A DNA stretch of 64,000 bases. It comes from an uncultured Bacteroidales bacterium. GTDB lineage: Bacteria; Bacteroidota; Bacteroidia; Bacteroidales; UBA932. The stretch covers positions 1 through 64,000 of the forward strand of contig CAKULN010000007.1 of the NCBI GenBank assembly GCA_934667175.1. Reading direction: 5' to 3'. Of this stretch, positions 45,475 through 54,712 are shown one piece after another; the stretch's first letter is position 1; the number at the start of each line of letters is the position of its first letter. Made by a program: the position numbers and the translations under genes. The notes beneath the pieces were generated by a model, which was not told the origin of the DNA, did no database searches, and worked only from the letters and a program-made list of their open reading frames with translations.

Positions 45475-47634
45475 ATGAACAAAAGAATCCTCGCGGTCAC
45501 GGGGGCGTTCCTGTGTCTGCTTTCATCTTGTAACGACAACATGAATCCATTGCTTACAGACTCCACGCTGCCGTATGGCGCGCCTCAGTTCGACAAGATC
45601 AAGACTGAGCACTATCTGCCTGCCTTCGAGCAGGCCATCACCGAGGCCAAGGCCGAGATCGATGCCATCGTGAACAATCCGGACACCCCGACGTTCGAGA
45701 ACACGATTGCCGCGCTGGACGAGGCCGGAGGCCGCCTTAACGATGTCGCCAGCATATTCTACAACCTTATGGAGGCCGACACGAATGAGGAGATGCAGGC
45801 GGTGGCTGAGAAAGTCTCCCCGATGATGACTGAATATTCAATGTACGTCTCGCTGAACGAGCCGCTTTTCGCCCGTGTCAAGGCCGTGCACGAAAGCGCG
45901 GAAGGACTTGAGCAGGATCAGGCAAGACTTCTGGAGAAGACATGGAAGTCGTTTGTCCGTGGCGGAGCCAACCTCGGTGCCGAGGACAAGAAGACCTACA
46001 GTAAGTTCAGCGAGCAGCTTTCCCTTTTAACCCTCCAGTACGGCAAGAACGTGCTTGCGGCCACTAATGCATTTACGTTGAATATGAAAGACGAGGCTGA
46101 TCTTGAGGGACTTCCGGACTTCGTCCGTGAGGCTGCCGCAGAGACCGCCAAATCCAAGGAAATGGATGGCTGGGCGTTTGACCTTTCCGCACCGAGCTAT
46201 GGGGCGTTCATGAAGTACAGCACACGCCGGGACCTTCGCCAGAAGATGTGGATGGCCTACAACACAAGGGCGACGGAAGGGGAGAACAGCAACATTGACC
46301 TTTGCCGCCAGATTGCGGAGCTGCGCCTGAAGATAGCGAATATCCTCGGCTACGAAACCTATGCGGACTACGCCCTTGAGGAAAGGATGGCCAAGAACCC
46401 TCAGACCGTCAATGAGTTCATCGAGAAACTCTTGGCCCCATCGCTTCCTGCCGCCAAGGCCGAGGTCAAGGAGCTTTATGAATATGCCCGTTCCAATGGT
46501 TTCGAGGACACCGAGATCCAGCCTTGGGACTTTGGTTTCTGGTCAGAAAAACTGATGGATGCCCGCTACTCCATCAACGACGAGCAGCTCAAGCCGTATT
46601 TCCGGCTGGAGAACTGCATCGATGCGGCTTTCGGTCTGGCCGGGAAACTCTATGGGTTGTCTTTCGAGGAGAGGAAAGATATTCCTGTCTATCATCCTGA
46701 CGTTAAGGTCTATGACGTTAAGGACGCTTCAGGAAGGCACATGGCTCTGTTCTACGCTGACTTCTTCCCTCGTGCCAGCAAGAGGGGAGGGGCTTGGATG
46801 ACCGAGTTCCGTGGCCAGAGCATCGTGAACGGGGTGGAGAAACGCCCGTTCATCAGCCTTGTCACCAACTTCACCAAACCAACAGGAGATAAGCCATCGC
46901 TTCTGACCCATGACGAGTTGACGACCCTGCTTCACGAGTTCGGACACAGCCTGCACGGCATTCTCGCCGAGGGAAGATATTCATCACTTACCGGTACGAA
47001 TGTTTCCCGCGACTTTGTGGAGCTGCCTTCGCAGATCATGGAGAACTGGGCGTTCGAGCCGGAGTTTCTGGACACTTTCGCGCGGCATTTCGAGACGGGA
47101 GAGGCGCTTCCGGACACCCTTGTGGGCAAGATTGTGGCTGCCAAGAATTATCATGCGGCCTACGCTCAGGTGCGTCAGCTTCAGTTCGGGATCTTGGACA
47201 TGGCATGGCACACGCTGAAGGGTTCTTCTGAGTCCGGTCACTTCGACACTTCGATAAACTCAGTGCACCGCACGCTCAGTGACCTGAAAACCATGCAGAA
47301 ACTTGGCACGATTGCCTTTGAGAAAGAAGCCTTGAAGAGTTCCAATGTGATTCCGTCCATCCCGCAGGCCTGCATCTCGACTTCGTTCAGCCACATATTC
47401 TCAGGTGGCTACAGTGCTGGCTACTATTCCTACAAATGGTCCGAGGTTCTGGAGGCGGATGCTTTCAGTCTGTTCAAGGAGAAAGGAATATTCAACACCG
47501 AGGTTTCGCACTCCTTCCGCGACAACATCCTCTCGAAGGGATGCAGCGAAGATGAGGGTGTGCTCTACCGCAGATTCCGTGGGCACGATCCTGAGCCTGA
47601 GGCTCTTTTGGAGAAACTTGGGATTGTGAAATAG
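45475..47634 (+). CDS. dcp: M3-family dipeptidyl carboxypeptidase lipoprotein
   Basis: 719 residues from ATG 45475 (MNKRILAVTGAFLCLL), lipobox SSC. Thimet/Dcp-type zinc peptidases release dipeptides from peptide C-termini. The zinc site HEFGHSLHGIL is at about residue 487, with the downstream Glu region (FVELPSQIMENWAFEP). Full family length and the typical N-terminal helical part. The lipoprotein signal places it in the periplasm or outer membrane. Monocistronic, with REP-like hairpins after the stop. Confidence 0.92.
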   Translation: MNKRILAVTGAFLCLLSSCNDNMNPLLTDSTLPYGAPQFDKIKTEHYLPAFEQAITEAKAEIDAIVNNPDTPTFENTIAALDEAGGRLNDVASIFYNLMEADTNEEMQAVAEKVSPMMTEYSMYVSLNEPLFARVKAVHESAEGLEQDQARLLEKTWKSFVRGGANLGAEDKKTYSKFSEQLSLLTLQYGKNVLAATNAFTLNMKDEADLEGLPDFVREAAAETAKSKEMDGWAFDLSAPSYGAFMKYSTRRDLRQKMWMAYNTRATEGENSNIDLCRQIAELRLKIANILGYETYADYALEERMAKNPQTVNEFIEKLLAPSLPAAKAEVKELYEYARSNGFEDTEIQPWDFGFWSEKLMDARYSINDEQLKPYFRLENCIDAAFGLAGKLYGLSFEERKDIPVYHPDVKVYDVKDASGRHMALFYADFFPRASKRGGAWMTEFRGQSIVNGVEKRPFISLVTNFTKPTGDKPSLLTHDELTTLLHEFGHSLHGILAEGRYSSLTGTNVSRDFVELPSQIMENWAFEPEFLDTFARHFETGEALPDTLVGKIVAAKNYHAAYAQVRQLQFGILDMAWHTLKGSSESGHFDTSINSVHRTLSDLKTMQKLGTIAFEKEALKSSNVIPSIPQACISTSFSHIFSGGYSAGYYSYKWSEVLEADAFSLFKEKGIFNTEVSHSFRDNILSKGCSEDEGVLYRRFRGHDPEPEALLEKLGIVK

Positions 47635-47655
47635 TTCAGTCGCTTCGACACTTCA

Positions 47656-47825
47656 GTTGCTTCGACAAGCTCAGCAACCGCGGATTCCGTGACCTATTCC
47701 CACCGGTCACTGAGCCTGTCGAAGTGGCCGATTGCTACCGGTCACTGAGCTTGTCGAAGTGACCAGTAGCCTGCCGAAGTGACCATGAACTTACCGAAGC
47801 GGTCACTGAGCTTGTCGAAGTGACC
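47656..47825. repeat. Array of REP-like palindromes between convergent genes
   Basis: Units of the form GGTCACTGAGCTTGTCGAAG plus TGACC: full copies at 47740-47764 and 47801-47825, variants at 47656-47678 (inverted, GTTGC...GCAAC) and 47705-47729, and a half copy at 47766-47784. Each can fold into a hairpin. They fill the gap between the peptidase and lpxK stops and may act in termination. Confidence 0.85.
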
Positions 47826-47837
47826 ATGAAGCAAGAT

Positions 47838-48986
47838 TTAATACTCCGGAGTGAAATTACGCAAGGCGGTCATCAGAGTCTCCTCGAAGACCGCTTTTTC
47901 GTGTTCAGAAAGGAATCCGACCTCGATCGGCACCTGAAACAGCCTAACCTTCAACTGCTCCGGAATCCTCTTGAAATCCAATATCCTCTGGCAGTCCTTC
48001 TCGGTCGTCGCCACGACGGCCGTAGGGTGCTCCTTCACGGCATTCATTATCTTCTTGATGTCGAAGCGGTTGTAGTTGTGGTGATCCATGAAGCAGAACC
48101 GCTTCACGATCTTGTGCTCGTCGCTGAGGTACATCCTTAGAGGGGTGTCCTTGGCTATCCCCGAGAACAGGATAAGTTTCTGCGAGTAAGCGTACCTCTT
48201 GTCCCCCTCCTCGAAGATAGGCTGGAGCGAATTGTACCAGATCGTTGTGAACAGAAGAGTCTTAGTGGCTCCGTTTTTGTCCGTCCCAGTACAAGTCTTT
48301 AGATCATAGTCCTTCAGCCCGAATGACTTGGCCCACTTGATTTTCTGCTCGTCTTCCAGATAAGCGGGGCATTTGGAGACAATGATGATGTCTGCGTAAT
48401 GAAGCCTTTGCGGCAGGTCGCGCAATCTTCCGAACGGAAGCAACTGATCCTTGTAGGTCGGACGGTTATAGTCCACAAGGACGATGTTGAAATAAGCCCT
48501 CAGTGTCCTGTACTGGAACGCATCGTCCAGAACAATCAGATCCGCCGGCAGAATCGAAGCGCCCGAGCATTTCCTGGCCCTTCTCTCTGTCTTTAGCTTC
48601 TCCGGGTGGCAGAGAATGTCACACCCCTTGATCCTTTGTCTGTCCACCGCGACAGTCACTCCCGGGAATTTCCTTTTTATCTGGAGAGGCTCGTCGCCAT
48701 ATTCCTTGACCTTGCCGTCCTTTTCGACCAGCTGGAAGCCGCCGCTGTTGCGCTTGTGCCCCCTTGACAGCACTGCAAGATTGCGGAATCCCCAGTCATC
48801 GCTCCGCAGCAGGGTGCGTAGAATCATCTCGGTGTGAGGGGTTTTGCCTGTTCCGCCCGCTGTGATGTTACCAACGCAGATGGTCGGCACCTCACAGGTA
48901 CCAACCTTAAAGATGCCGTGGTCGTAGCAAGCGTGTCTCAGCTTCAGCGTCAGATAGTATGGTGCAAGAAGGATCTTGTCAAGCAT
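47838..48986 (-). CDS. lpxK: Tetraacyldisaccharide 4'-kinase
   Basis: About 382 residues from ATG 48986 (MLDKILLAPYYLTLKLRH). LpxK phosphorylates the 4' position of the lipid A disaccharide at the inner membrane. P-loop GGTGKTP at ~43-49, preceded by VGNITAG. LIVLDDAFQYR is the Walker B-like region and VVATTEKDCQRI is near the end. Longer than the E. coli enzyme, as usual in Bacteroidetes. It starts 21 bp after dusB, probably co-transcribed; TATATTTG just before the ATG could be a second promoter. Confidence 0.93.
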   Translation of the reverse strand: MLDKILLAPYYLTLKLRHACYDHGIFKVGTCEVPTICVGNITAGGTGKTPHTEMILRTLLRSDDWGFRNLAVLSRGHKRNSGGFQLVEKDGKVKEYGDEPLQIKRKFPGVTVAVDRQRIKGCDILCHPEKLKTERRARKCSGASILPADLIVLDDAFQYRTLRAYFNIVLVDYNRPTYKDQLLPFGRLRDLPQRLHYADIIIVSKCPAYLEDEQKIKWAKSFGLKDYDLKTCTGTDKNGATKTLLFTTIWYNSLQPIFEEGDKRYAYSQKLILFSGIAKDTPLRMYLSDEHKIVKRFCFMDHHNYNRFDIKKIMNAVKEHPTAVVATTEKDCQRILDFKRIPEQLKVRLFQVPIEVGFLSEHEKAVFEETLMTALRNFTPEY

Positions 48987-49007
48987 AGACTGCAAATATA
49001 CAAAAAA

Positions 49008-50042
49008 TCATAAGCCATAGACGCTGTTTGCCTCTGAAATTTCAGTGTCACCCCATTTTTCGGCAATATATTCAAGAATCCTGAACACTTCCGCCGGGTC
49101 ATTTTCCGTCACGAGCCGCATCCTGGTCTCCTTGAAGTCTGGCAGTCCCTTGAAGTAGCAGGAGAGGTGGCGGCGCATCTCATAGACCCCGGTCGGCACA
49201 CCTTTGAGGTCCAGCGAGAGCCGCATCTGCCTTTTCGCCAGCTCGACACGTTCCTTCACCCCAAGCGGTGGAAGTTCCTCTCCCGTGGCAAGGAAGTGCT
49301 TGATTTCCTTGAATATCCAAGGATGTCCGAAGGATGCTCTGGCGACCATGATTCCGTCCACCCCATAGCGGTCGAACGCCTCCTTCGCCTTCCGCGCGGA
49401 GTTGATGTCACCGTTCCCTATTATAGGAATATTCATCCTCGGATTCCGTTTGACCTCTCCGATGAGAGTCCAGTCGGCCTCGCCCTTGTACATTTGGCAG
49501 CGGGTGCGTCCGTGAATTGTGAGGGCCTTGATGCCGGTGTCTTGAAGCCTTTCGGCCAGTTCCACGATGATCTTGCTGCTTTCATCCCATCCCAGACGTG
49601 TCTTCACGGTGACCGGCTTGCCGACAGCCTCGACGATACGCCTTGTGATCATCACCATTTTATCCGGCTCTTTCATCATCCCGGAACCGGCTCCTCGACC
49701 GGCGATTTTGCTCACAGGACAGCCGAAATTGATGTCGATCACATCGCATCCGTGTCCACCGACAATCTCGTCCGCATGGTCAGCCATTCTCGCGGCCTCG
49801 ACCATCGCATCCGGATCGCTTCCATAGATCTGGATGCCTATCGGAGCCTCGGCGTCGGTGGTCTTGAGCTTGGCGTAGGCCTTTTTCGCATCCCGGATCA
49901 AGCCCTCCGCCGGGATGAACTCCGTGTAGGTCATGTCCGCCCCTTGCTCCCTGCATATTCCTCTGAAGGAAGCGTCCGTGACGTCCTCCATCGGAGCCAG
50001 AAGCACCGGCCTTTCTCCGAGATCTATATTCCCAATTGTCAT
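49008..50042 (-). CDS. dusB: tRNA-dihydrouridine synthase (DusB type)
   Basis: 344 residues from ATG 50042 (MTIGNIDLGERPVLLAPMEDVTD). FMN enzyme reducing uridines in tRNA D-loops. LLAPMEDVTD and DINFGCPVSKIAGRGAGSGM contain the FMN-binding start and the catalytic Cys (~106); TVKTRLGWD, TIHGRTRCQMYKG and GNGDI...GVDGIMVARA follow in family order. A longer frame to 50111 lacks conserved sequence. First gene of a dusB-lpxK pair, divergent from pfkA. Confidence 0.93.
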   Translation of the reverse strand: MTIGNIDLGERPVLLAPMEDVTDASFRGICREQGADMTYTEFIPAEGLIRDAKKAYAKLKTTDAEAPIGIQIYGSDPDAMVEAARMADHADEIVGGHGCDVIDINFGCPVSKIAGRGAGSGMMKEPDKMVMITRRIVEAVGKPVTVKTRLGWDESSKIIVELAERLQDTGIKALTIHGRTRCQMYKGEADWTLIGEVKRNPRMNIPIIGNGDINSARKAKEAFDRYGVDGIMVARASFGHPWIFKEIKHFLATGEELPPLGVKERVELAKRQMRLSLDLKGVPTGVYEMRRHLSCYFKGLPDFKETRMRLVTENDPAEVFRILEYIAEKWGDTEISEANSVYGL

Positions 50043-50117
50043 ATCGTCGATAATCTCTGACTTTCGTTCCGCTTGGCATTTTCCTTGCGGGAAAGTGCCA
50101 ATTGTCTGCAAAATTAC

Positions 50118-50125
50118 TATTTTTG
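50118..50125 (+). promoter_or_regulatory. Candidate pfkA promoter -7 box
   Basis: TATTTTTG matches TAnnTTTG. It would start transcription about 35 nt before the ATG at 50167. Confidence 0.5.
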
Positions 50126-50166
50126 TGGGATAGAATAAAGGATTAATAAGTTAATAGTAGTGTATT

Positions 50167-51147
50167 ATGAAAGAGATAAAGACAATAGGTGTCCTGACAT
50201 CCGGAGGTGACGCACCGGGAATGAACGCGGCCATCAGAGCCGTGACCCGTTCAGCGATCTACAACGGATGGAAAGTCATGGGAATCTATCGTGGCTACGA
50301 AGGACTCATCAACGGTGATCTCAAGGAACTGACCACGGAAAGCGTCAGCAACACGATCCAGAGAGGCGGCACGATTCTGAAAACTGCCCGCAGCGAGGAG
50401 TTCATGACTGTTGATGGCCGCAAAAAGGCCTACGACAACCTTGTCAAATTCGGAGTTGACGCATTGATTGTCATCGGTGGCAATGGTTCCCTTGCCGGGG
50501 CGCAGGAGTTTGCTCATGAATATGACATCCCGATCATCGGCCTTCCTGGCACGATTGACAACGATCTTTACGGTACGGACTCCACAATCGGTTATGACAC
50601 AGCACTGAACACGATAGTTGAATGCGTGGACAAGATCAGGGACACGGCGACATCTCACGACCGGATATTCTTTGTAGAGGTGATGGGCCGCGACGCCGGC
50701 TTCCTTGCTCAGAACTCCGCCATCGCCGCCGGAGCCGAGGCCGCCATCATACCTGAGGATCAGACGGACATCGACCAGCTTGAGAAATTCATCAGCCATG
50801 GCTGCCGAAAGAGCAAGAACAGTTCGATCGTCCTTGTCTCCGAAAGCCCGAAAGACGGGGGAGCGATGCACTACGCTGAAAGAGTAAGGCAGGAATATCC
50901 TGAATATGACGTCCGTGTCACCATCCTCGGCCATCTCCAGCGTGGCGGTTGCCCTTCCGCCTATGACAGGATCCTTGCCAGCCGTCTCGGCTACGCCAGC
51001 ATCGAGGCCCTTCAGGAAGGCCAGCGCAACATCATGGTCGGCATCTCCAACAACGAGATCGTCTATGTCCCAATCGGCAAAGCCATCAAACTCGACAAGC
51101 CGATCGACAAAGAACTCATCAACGTCCTCGCTGTGCTGTCCATCTAA
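50167..51147 (+). CDS. pfkA: 6-phosphofructokinase
   Basis: 326 residues, full length. Committed step of glycolysis, fructose 6-phosphate to the 1,6-bisphosphate, in the cytosol. [21 protein letters not shown] start (here [17 protein letters not shown]), catalytic [11 protein letters not shown], and [12 protein letters not shown] for sugar binding. The nucleotide motif usually written GGDGS reads GGNGS here (~105). Gly after the first GG-x supports ATP rather than PPi use. Single gene with its own promoter and terminator. Confidence 0.95.
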   Translation: MKEIKTIGVLTSGGDAPGMNAAIRAVTRSAIYNGWKVMGIYRGYEGLINGDLKELTTESVSNTIQRGGTILKTARSEEFMTVDGRKKAYDNLVKFGVDALIVIGGNGSLAGAQEFAHEYDIPIIGLPGTIDNDLYGTDSTIGYDTALNTIVECVDKIRDTATSHDRIFFVEVMGRDAGFLAQNSAIAAGAEAAIIPEDQTDIDQLEKFISHGCRKSKNSSIVLVSESPKDGGAMHYAERVRQEYPEYDVRVTILGHLQRGGCPSAYDRILASRLGYASIEALQEGQRNIMVGISNNEIVYVPIGKAIKLDKPIDKELINVLAVLSI

Positions 51148-51229
51148 GGGACTTCACTGCTGCGTTTCGCTGAATGTCGCCTTGTGAAATGCGTGTCGGA
51201 TAAAAGATTGATTATTAGTTAGATAAGCG

Positions 51230-51270
51230 TTGGCCTTGTGCTGATTATGGCACAAGACCAATGTTTTTTT
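51230..51270 (+). terminator. pfkA intrinsic terminator
   Basis: TTGGCCTTGTGC pairs with GCACAAGACCAA (one mismatch), followed by TGTTTTTTT. Confidence 0.85.
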
Positions 51271-51408
51271 ATGGTTGACAGTCAAATATTTAGCTGCCAC
51301 GCCACTGAAGCCCAACGGCAACGTTTTCGCCACAAAACGTCACCGTCACAGTCAGTTTTACTCTTGAGAGGAGCAAAATTGGCTGTATATGCTACTCTCG
51401 AAAAATCG

Positions 51409-52695
51409 CTAAGGTCTAAGGCAAGTTATCGGAACCACCCAGACTCCATTGTCCATTCTGTAAGCATAGGCACCTGTCCCTGTGAGAACCATCAGGAACG
51501 AAGGGGCTTTCATTTTATTAGTGTCAATTTTTGAAGCCAATGAAAGCAGCGTGGCTACCCCCTCGTCAATAAGTCTTTGTCCACCGAGTTTGATTTCTAC
51601 CAGACCATACTTGCCGTTTCTCAGATGTAGCACGGCATCGCATTCAAGGTTGTTCTTGTCCCTGTAATGATACAGGCTGCCGTCGAGTGCTTCTGCATAC
51701 ACGCGCAAATCCCTCACACACATTGTCTCAAAAAGAAGTCCCATCGTGTTCAGGTCTGAGATGAGATCATCAGGTCCGATTCCCATAGCAGCGGTCGCTA
51801 TCGAAGGATCGACAAAATATCGGGTGTCTGATGTCCTTATGGCTGTCTTTGAGCGGAGATTCGGATTCCAGGCCGGGGCATCCTCCACGACAAACAGTTT
51901 TTTGAGGGCGGATATGTAGGAAGAGATGGTTTCGCTTGTCATAGAGCCGTCCGCATTGGACTTGAGATCCTCATATATTGATGTGACAGGAGCCTGTGCT
52001 CCCTGAAAACGGGCATAACTTTTAAGCAGACGCAGGGTGAAATCCCTGCTCCTCTCCACGTTGTCGACAGCTGAGATATCAGTACTTGCGATTGCGTTGA
52101 TGTAATTAAATGATTGCCGGAGAGCACCTTTTTTTGACATTTTCAATGCCGCCGGCCATCCGCCTCGGCATATCAGCCAAGTCAACTGCTCAATATTCAA
52201 CTCATTGGACTGATATGCCGCTTCTGTCCTGTTGAGGAACAAGTCGCTGAGACTCAGTTGTCCGTTTGACTCACCGGATTCCCACAGACTCATAGGACGC
52301 ATTTTCATCCACGCGGCTCGCCCGGTTCCGGAATGCTTGATTCTCTCACGTTTTTCCTTGGGAATGACGGTTGAACCCGTGAAAATGAACTGCCCTGTCT
52401 TGGCATCCCTGTGATCCACTTCAAATCTGGCCGCATCCCATAGTTCAGGAGCGTCCTGCCATTCGTCTATCAGGCGAGGAGTGTCGCCTTTCAACAGAAT
52501 ACTTGGTGAATTCTGAGCCAAGGCAAGATATGTCCCGGAATTACCTGGATCATTCATATACACAATACTACCCGCTTGCTGTTCAGCGGTTGTGGTCTTT
52601 CCACACCATTTTGTCCCTTCTATCAGGACCAATCCTGCCGCTTCAAGATTATCTTTGAGAATGCCGTCGGCTACTCTGTTTCTATAATTACCCAT
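51409..52695 (-). CDS. AAA_14/DUF4143 ATPase
   Basis: 428 residues. Family of single-gene ATPases common in Bacteroidetes and archaea, role uncertain, often called ATP-binding protein. The P-loop is GTKWCGKTTT (~27-36); RLIDEWQDAPELWD is the Walker B region; the sensor-like FTGSTVIP is present. The C-terminal DUF4143 part has FVEDAPAWNPNLRSKTAIR, RYFVDPSIATAAMGI and ECDAVLHLRNGKYGLVEIKLGG, the last resembling a PD-(D/E)XK-like core. Monocistronic. Confidence 0.9.
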   Translation of the reverse strand: MGNYRNRVADGILKDNLEAAGLVLIEGTKWCGKTTTAEQQAGSIVYMNDPGNSGTYLALAQNSPSILLKGDTPRLIDEWQDAPELWDAARFEVDHRDAKTGQFIFTGSTVIPKEKRERIKHSGTGRAAWMKMRPMSLWESGESNGQLSLSDLFLNRTEAAYQSNELNIEQLTWLICRGGWPAALKMSKKGALRQSFNYINAIASTDISAVDNVERSRDFTLRLLKSYARFQGAQAPVTSIYEDLKSNADGSMTSETISSYISALKKLFVVEDAPAWNPNLRSKTAIRTSDTRYFVDPSIATAAMGIGPDDLISDLNTMGLLFETMCVRDLRVYAEALDGSLYHYRDKNNLECDAVLHLRNGKYGLVEIKLGGQRLIDEGVATLLSLASKIDTNKMKAPSFLMVLTGTGAYAYRMDNGVWVVPITCLRP

Positions 52696-52747
52696 GCGGC
52701 AAAATTAACGGTTATTTTAAAAATAATCAAATTATTGCGAAATTTCA

Positions 52748-52809
52748 TTCCGTCAGTTGGCTGGTTTTCATTCCGTCAGTTGGCTGGTTTTTGTTCCGTC
52801 AGTTGGCGG
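52748..52809. repeat. Three tandem 23-bp units upstream of the DUF4143 gene
   Basis: TTCCGTCAGTTGGCTGGTTTT recurs at 52748, 52771 and 52794 (the third ends early). It lies 50-110 bp before the minus-strand ATG at 52695, in promoter territory, so it could hold operator sites. Two intact units and a partial one only. Confidence 0.8.
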
Positions 52810-52853
52810 TAATTCCGCCTTTCGGATTGTGAATTGCGTGGCGGATAAAACTG

Positions 52854-52916
52854 CCACGCCCCTGAATGTGACCTCGTGCCGCTTCCGGTTGGAAGGGTGG
52901 ACATTCAGGGGCGTGG
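52854..52916. terminator. Large hairpin after the Big2/BspA lipoprotein gene
   Basis: CCACGCCCCTGAATGT (52854-52869) is the exact complement of ACATTCAGGGGCGTGG (52901-52916), 16 bp. A competing stem GCGTGGC/GCCACGC (52835-52858) overlaps the left arm. It lies 18 bp past the stop of the minus-strand lipoprotein gene. No clear T run, so termination is likely but not certain. Confidence 0.6.
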
Positions 52917-52933
52917 GTTATCGGATGGCCTGA

Positions 52934-54610
52934 CTACGGGCGTTCGGTGATGCCACCGAGGTGGGACCAGAGCCAGTGGGATTCGTAGAGGGCTTTGGTG
53001 CCTTTCGGGACGGTTACCTTGACGGCTGAGCGGTCTGTGAATAAGAAAAAGAATTTCGAAGGATCCGACTCTTCGGTTGAAATTCTGTCGATGTCCTCCT
53101 TTGTCTTCCAATTCAGTTCGATCTCAAGAGGGGTTTTGGATTCGTTGAAGAATCTTGGCCCGATGTATTTTACGGATTCCGGGATGATGATCTTGTCGAT
53201 ACCAGCGCAGGTGATTGAATATTCATCAATTGCCTCCACGCCATCCTTGATGGTGAACACACCGGTGGCCTTTTCCGGAAGCCATGACAGTACTTCTGCC
53301 TCTTTGTTTAATGGCTTTGAATAATAACGGTGAGAATACAAAGCTCCATCGTGGGTGTAAAAATAATCACGTTGACTTTCCGAGGTCTTTGGTGTCGTGA
53401 CAATCTCAAGTTTCGGACAGCCTTCAAACACCGGATTGTCGGTGTTTAACGATTCCATCGTGGAGGAGAATGTGATCCTTTCAAGATTTGAGCAACGATA
53501 GAAAGTCCATGCTCCAATGGCTTGAATTCCTTCACCAAGTGTCACGGCTTTAAGGTCGGTGCATTCGTAAAACGCATTGTTCCAGATTGTGTTGACCGAG
53601 TAGGTGATTCCGTCATATTCAATCTGGCCGGGGATGGTGACATTCCCGCTGTATTTGCTTCCGTCTGGGTCGGGAATCACACGTACCGTGTTTGGAACAC
53701 CAACAGTGTAATGTTTTTCATACCACAGTCCGCCAACCTTGAATTTTGATTCCTCTTCTTTCACGGTGATGGTGCAGTAGGACTTGAATCCGCCGTCATC
53801 GGTTGTCACGCTGATTTTCGCTGTTCCGGCAGCGATTCCTTTCACATTGCCTTCGGAATCGACTGTCGCAACGGACGGAGATTCAGACTCCCATTTCACA
53901 TTCTGGTTGGCAGCATCCGCTGGTTTGATCGTGTAAGAGAGTTTGGTGGTTCCGCGTACGGACAGGGTAACGGCCCACGGATTGACCTCCACACCAGTGA
54001 CAGGCACATTCTTGCTCTTCACGGTCACTTTGCATGTGGCGGTCTTTCCCCCGTCCTCGGTTGTGACTGTGACGGTGGCCTCACCGGCCTTGAGAGCTGT
54101 GACCTTTCCGCTCTTGTCCACGGATGCGATGTCGGCATTGTCAGACTTCCACGTCACCTTCTTGTTGGTCGCGTTGTCTGGCTTGACCGTGGCGGTGAGG
54201 TTCTCGGAGGAGCCTTCTGTCAGAGTCAATTCTGTTCTGTCAAGTGACACCTCGGTTACACTCACCGTTTTCTCTTTGACTGTGACCGTGCATTTCCCGG
54301 ACTTACCTTCGGCAGTAGCGGTGATGGTGGCGGTGCCGGCCTTCAGGCCTTGCACGTTGCCGCTGCCATCAACTGTGGCAACGGCCTTATCGGAAGATGT
54401 CCAGACAACGGTCCTGTCAGCGGCAGCCGCAGGAGAAATCTTGGCTGTCAACTTGGCGGACTCGCCTTCAGTGATCTCCATGCGATCAGGTGTGACGGTG
54501 ACAGAAGAAACGGTTATCTCTTCGGTTTCCTTACCTTTGCAGGAAACGATAAGCAAAGCCGTGGCGGTTGACACCAGAATGGTGTGCAATAATCGCTGAA
54601 TATTGTTCAC
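52934..54610 (-). CDS. Surface lipoprotein: three Big2 domains plus BspA-like LRR
   Basis: 558 residues, lipobox VSC near residue 24. Three Big2 domains at ~33-112, ~115-198 and ~200-285 (SSDKAVATVDGSGNVQGLKAG and kin). From ~290 follows a BspA-type leucine-rich region (LKAVTLGEGIQAIGAWTFYRCSNLERI), common in adhesins that bind host matrix or other cells. The first Big2 DNA is close to that of the gene at 58020. Likely outer-membrane surface. Confidence 0.82.
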   Translation of the reverse strand: MNNIQRLLHTILVSTATALLIVSCKGKETEEITVSSVTVTPDRMEITEGESAKLTAKISPAAAADRTVVWTSSDKAVATVDGSGNVQGLKAGTATITATAEGKSGKCTVTVKEKTVSVTEVSLDRTELTLTEGSSENLTATVKPDNATNKKVTWKSDNADIASVDKSGKVTALKAGEATVTVTTEDGGKTATCKVTVKSKNVPVTGVEVNPWAVTLSVRGTTKLSYTIKPADAANQNVKWESESPSVATVDSEGNVKGIAAGTAKISVTTDDGGFKSYCTITVKEEESKFKVGGLWYEKHYTVGVPNTVRVIPDPDGSKYSGNVTIPGQIEYDGITYSVNTIWNNAFYECTDLKAVTLGEGIQAIGAWTFYRCSNLERITFSSTMESLNTDNPVFEGCPKLEIVTTPKTSESQRDYFYTHDGALYSHRYYSKPLNKEAEVLSWLPEKATGVFTIKDGVEAIDEYSITCAGIDKIIIPESVKYIGPRFFNESKTPLEIELNWKTKEDIDRISTEESDPSKFFFLFTDRSAVKVTVPKGTKALYESHWLWSHLGGITERP

Positions 54611-54658
54611 AACTTATTGAATATTATTAACTAACTTATTCATTTATTTAATTTGCCA

Positions 54659-54707
54659 GTCGCTTCGGCAGGCTCAGCGACCGATTTCTAGGGTAGGCTC
54701 AGCGACC
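54659..54707. repeat. Two REP-like units
   Basis: GTCGCTTCGGCAGGCTCAGC plus GACC at 54659-54682 and a shortened copy at 54690-54707, in the short gap between two minus-strand lipoprotein genes. Confidence 0.75.
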
Positions 54708-54712
54708 GCATG

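Noticed and set aside
47820..48140. Plus-strand frame starting in the REP array
   Set aside because: It is antisense to lpxK and begins inside a palindromic repeat.
52748..52809. CRISPR-like tandem units
   Set aside because: The units are directly adjacent, with no spacers, and there are no cas genes.
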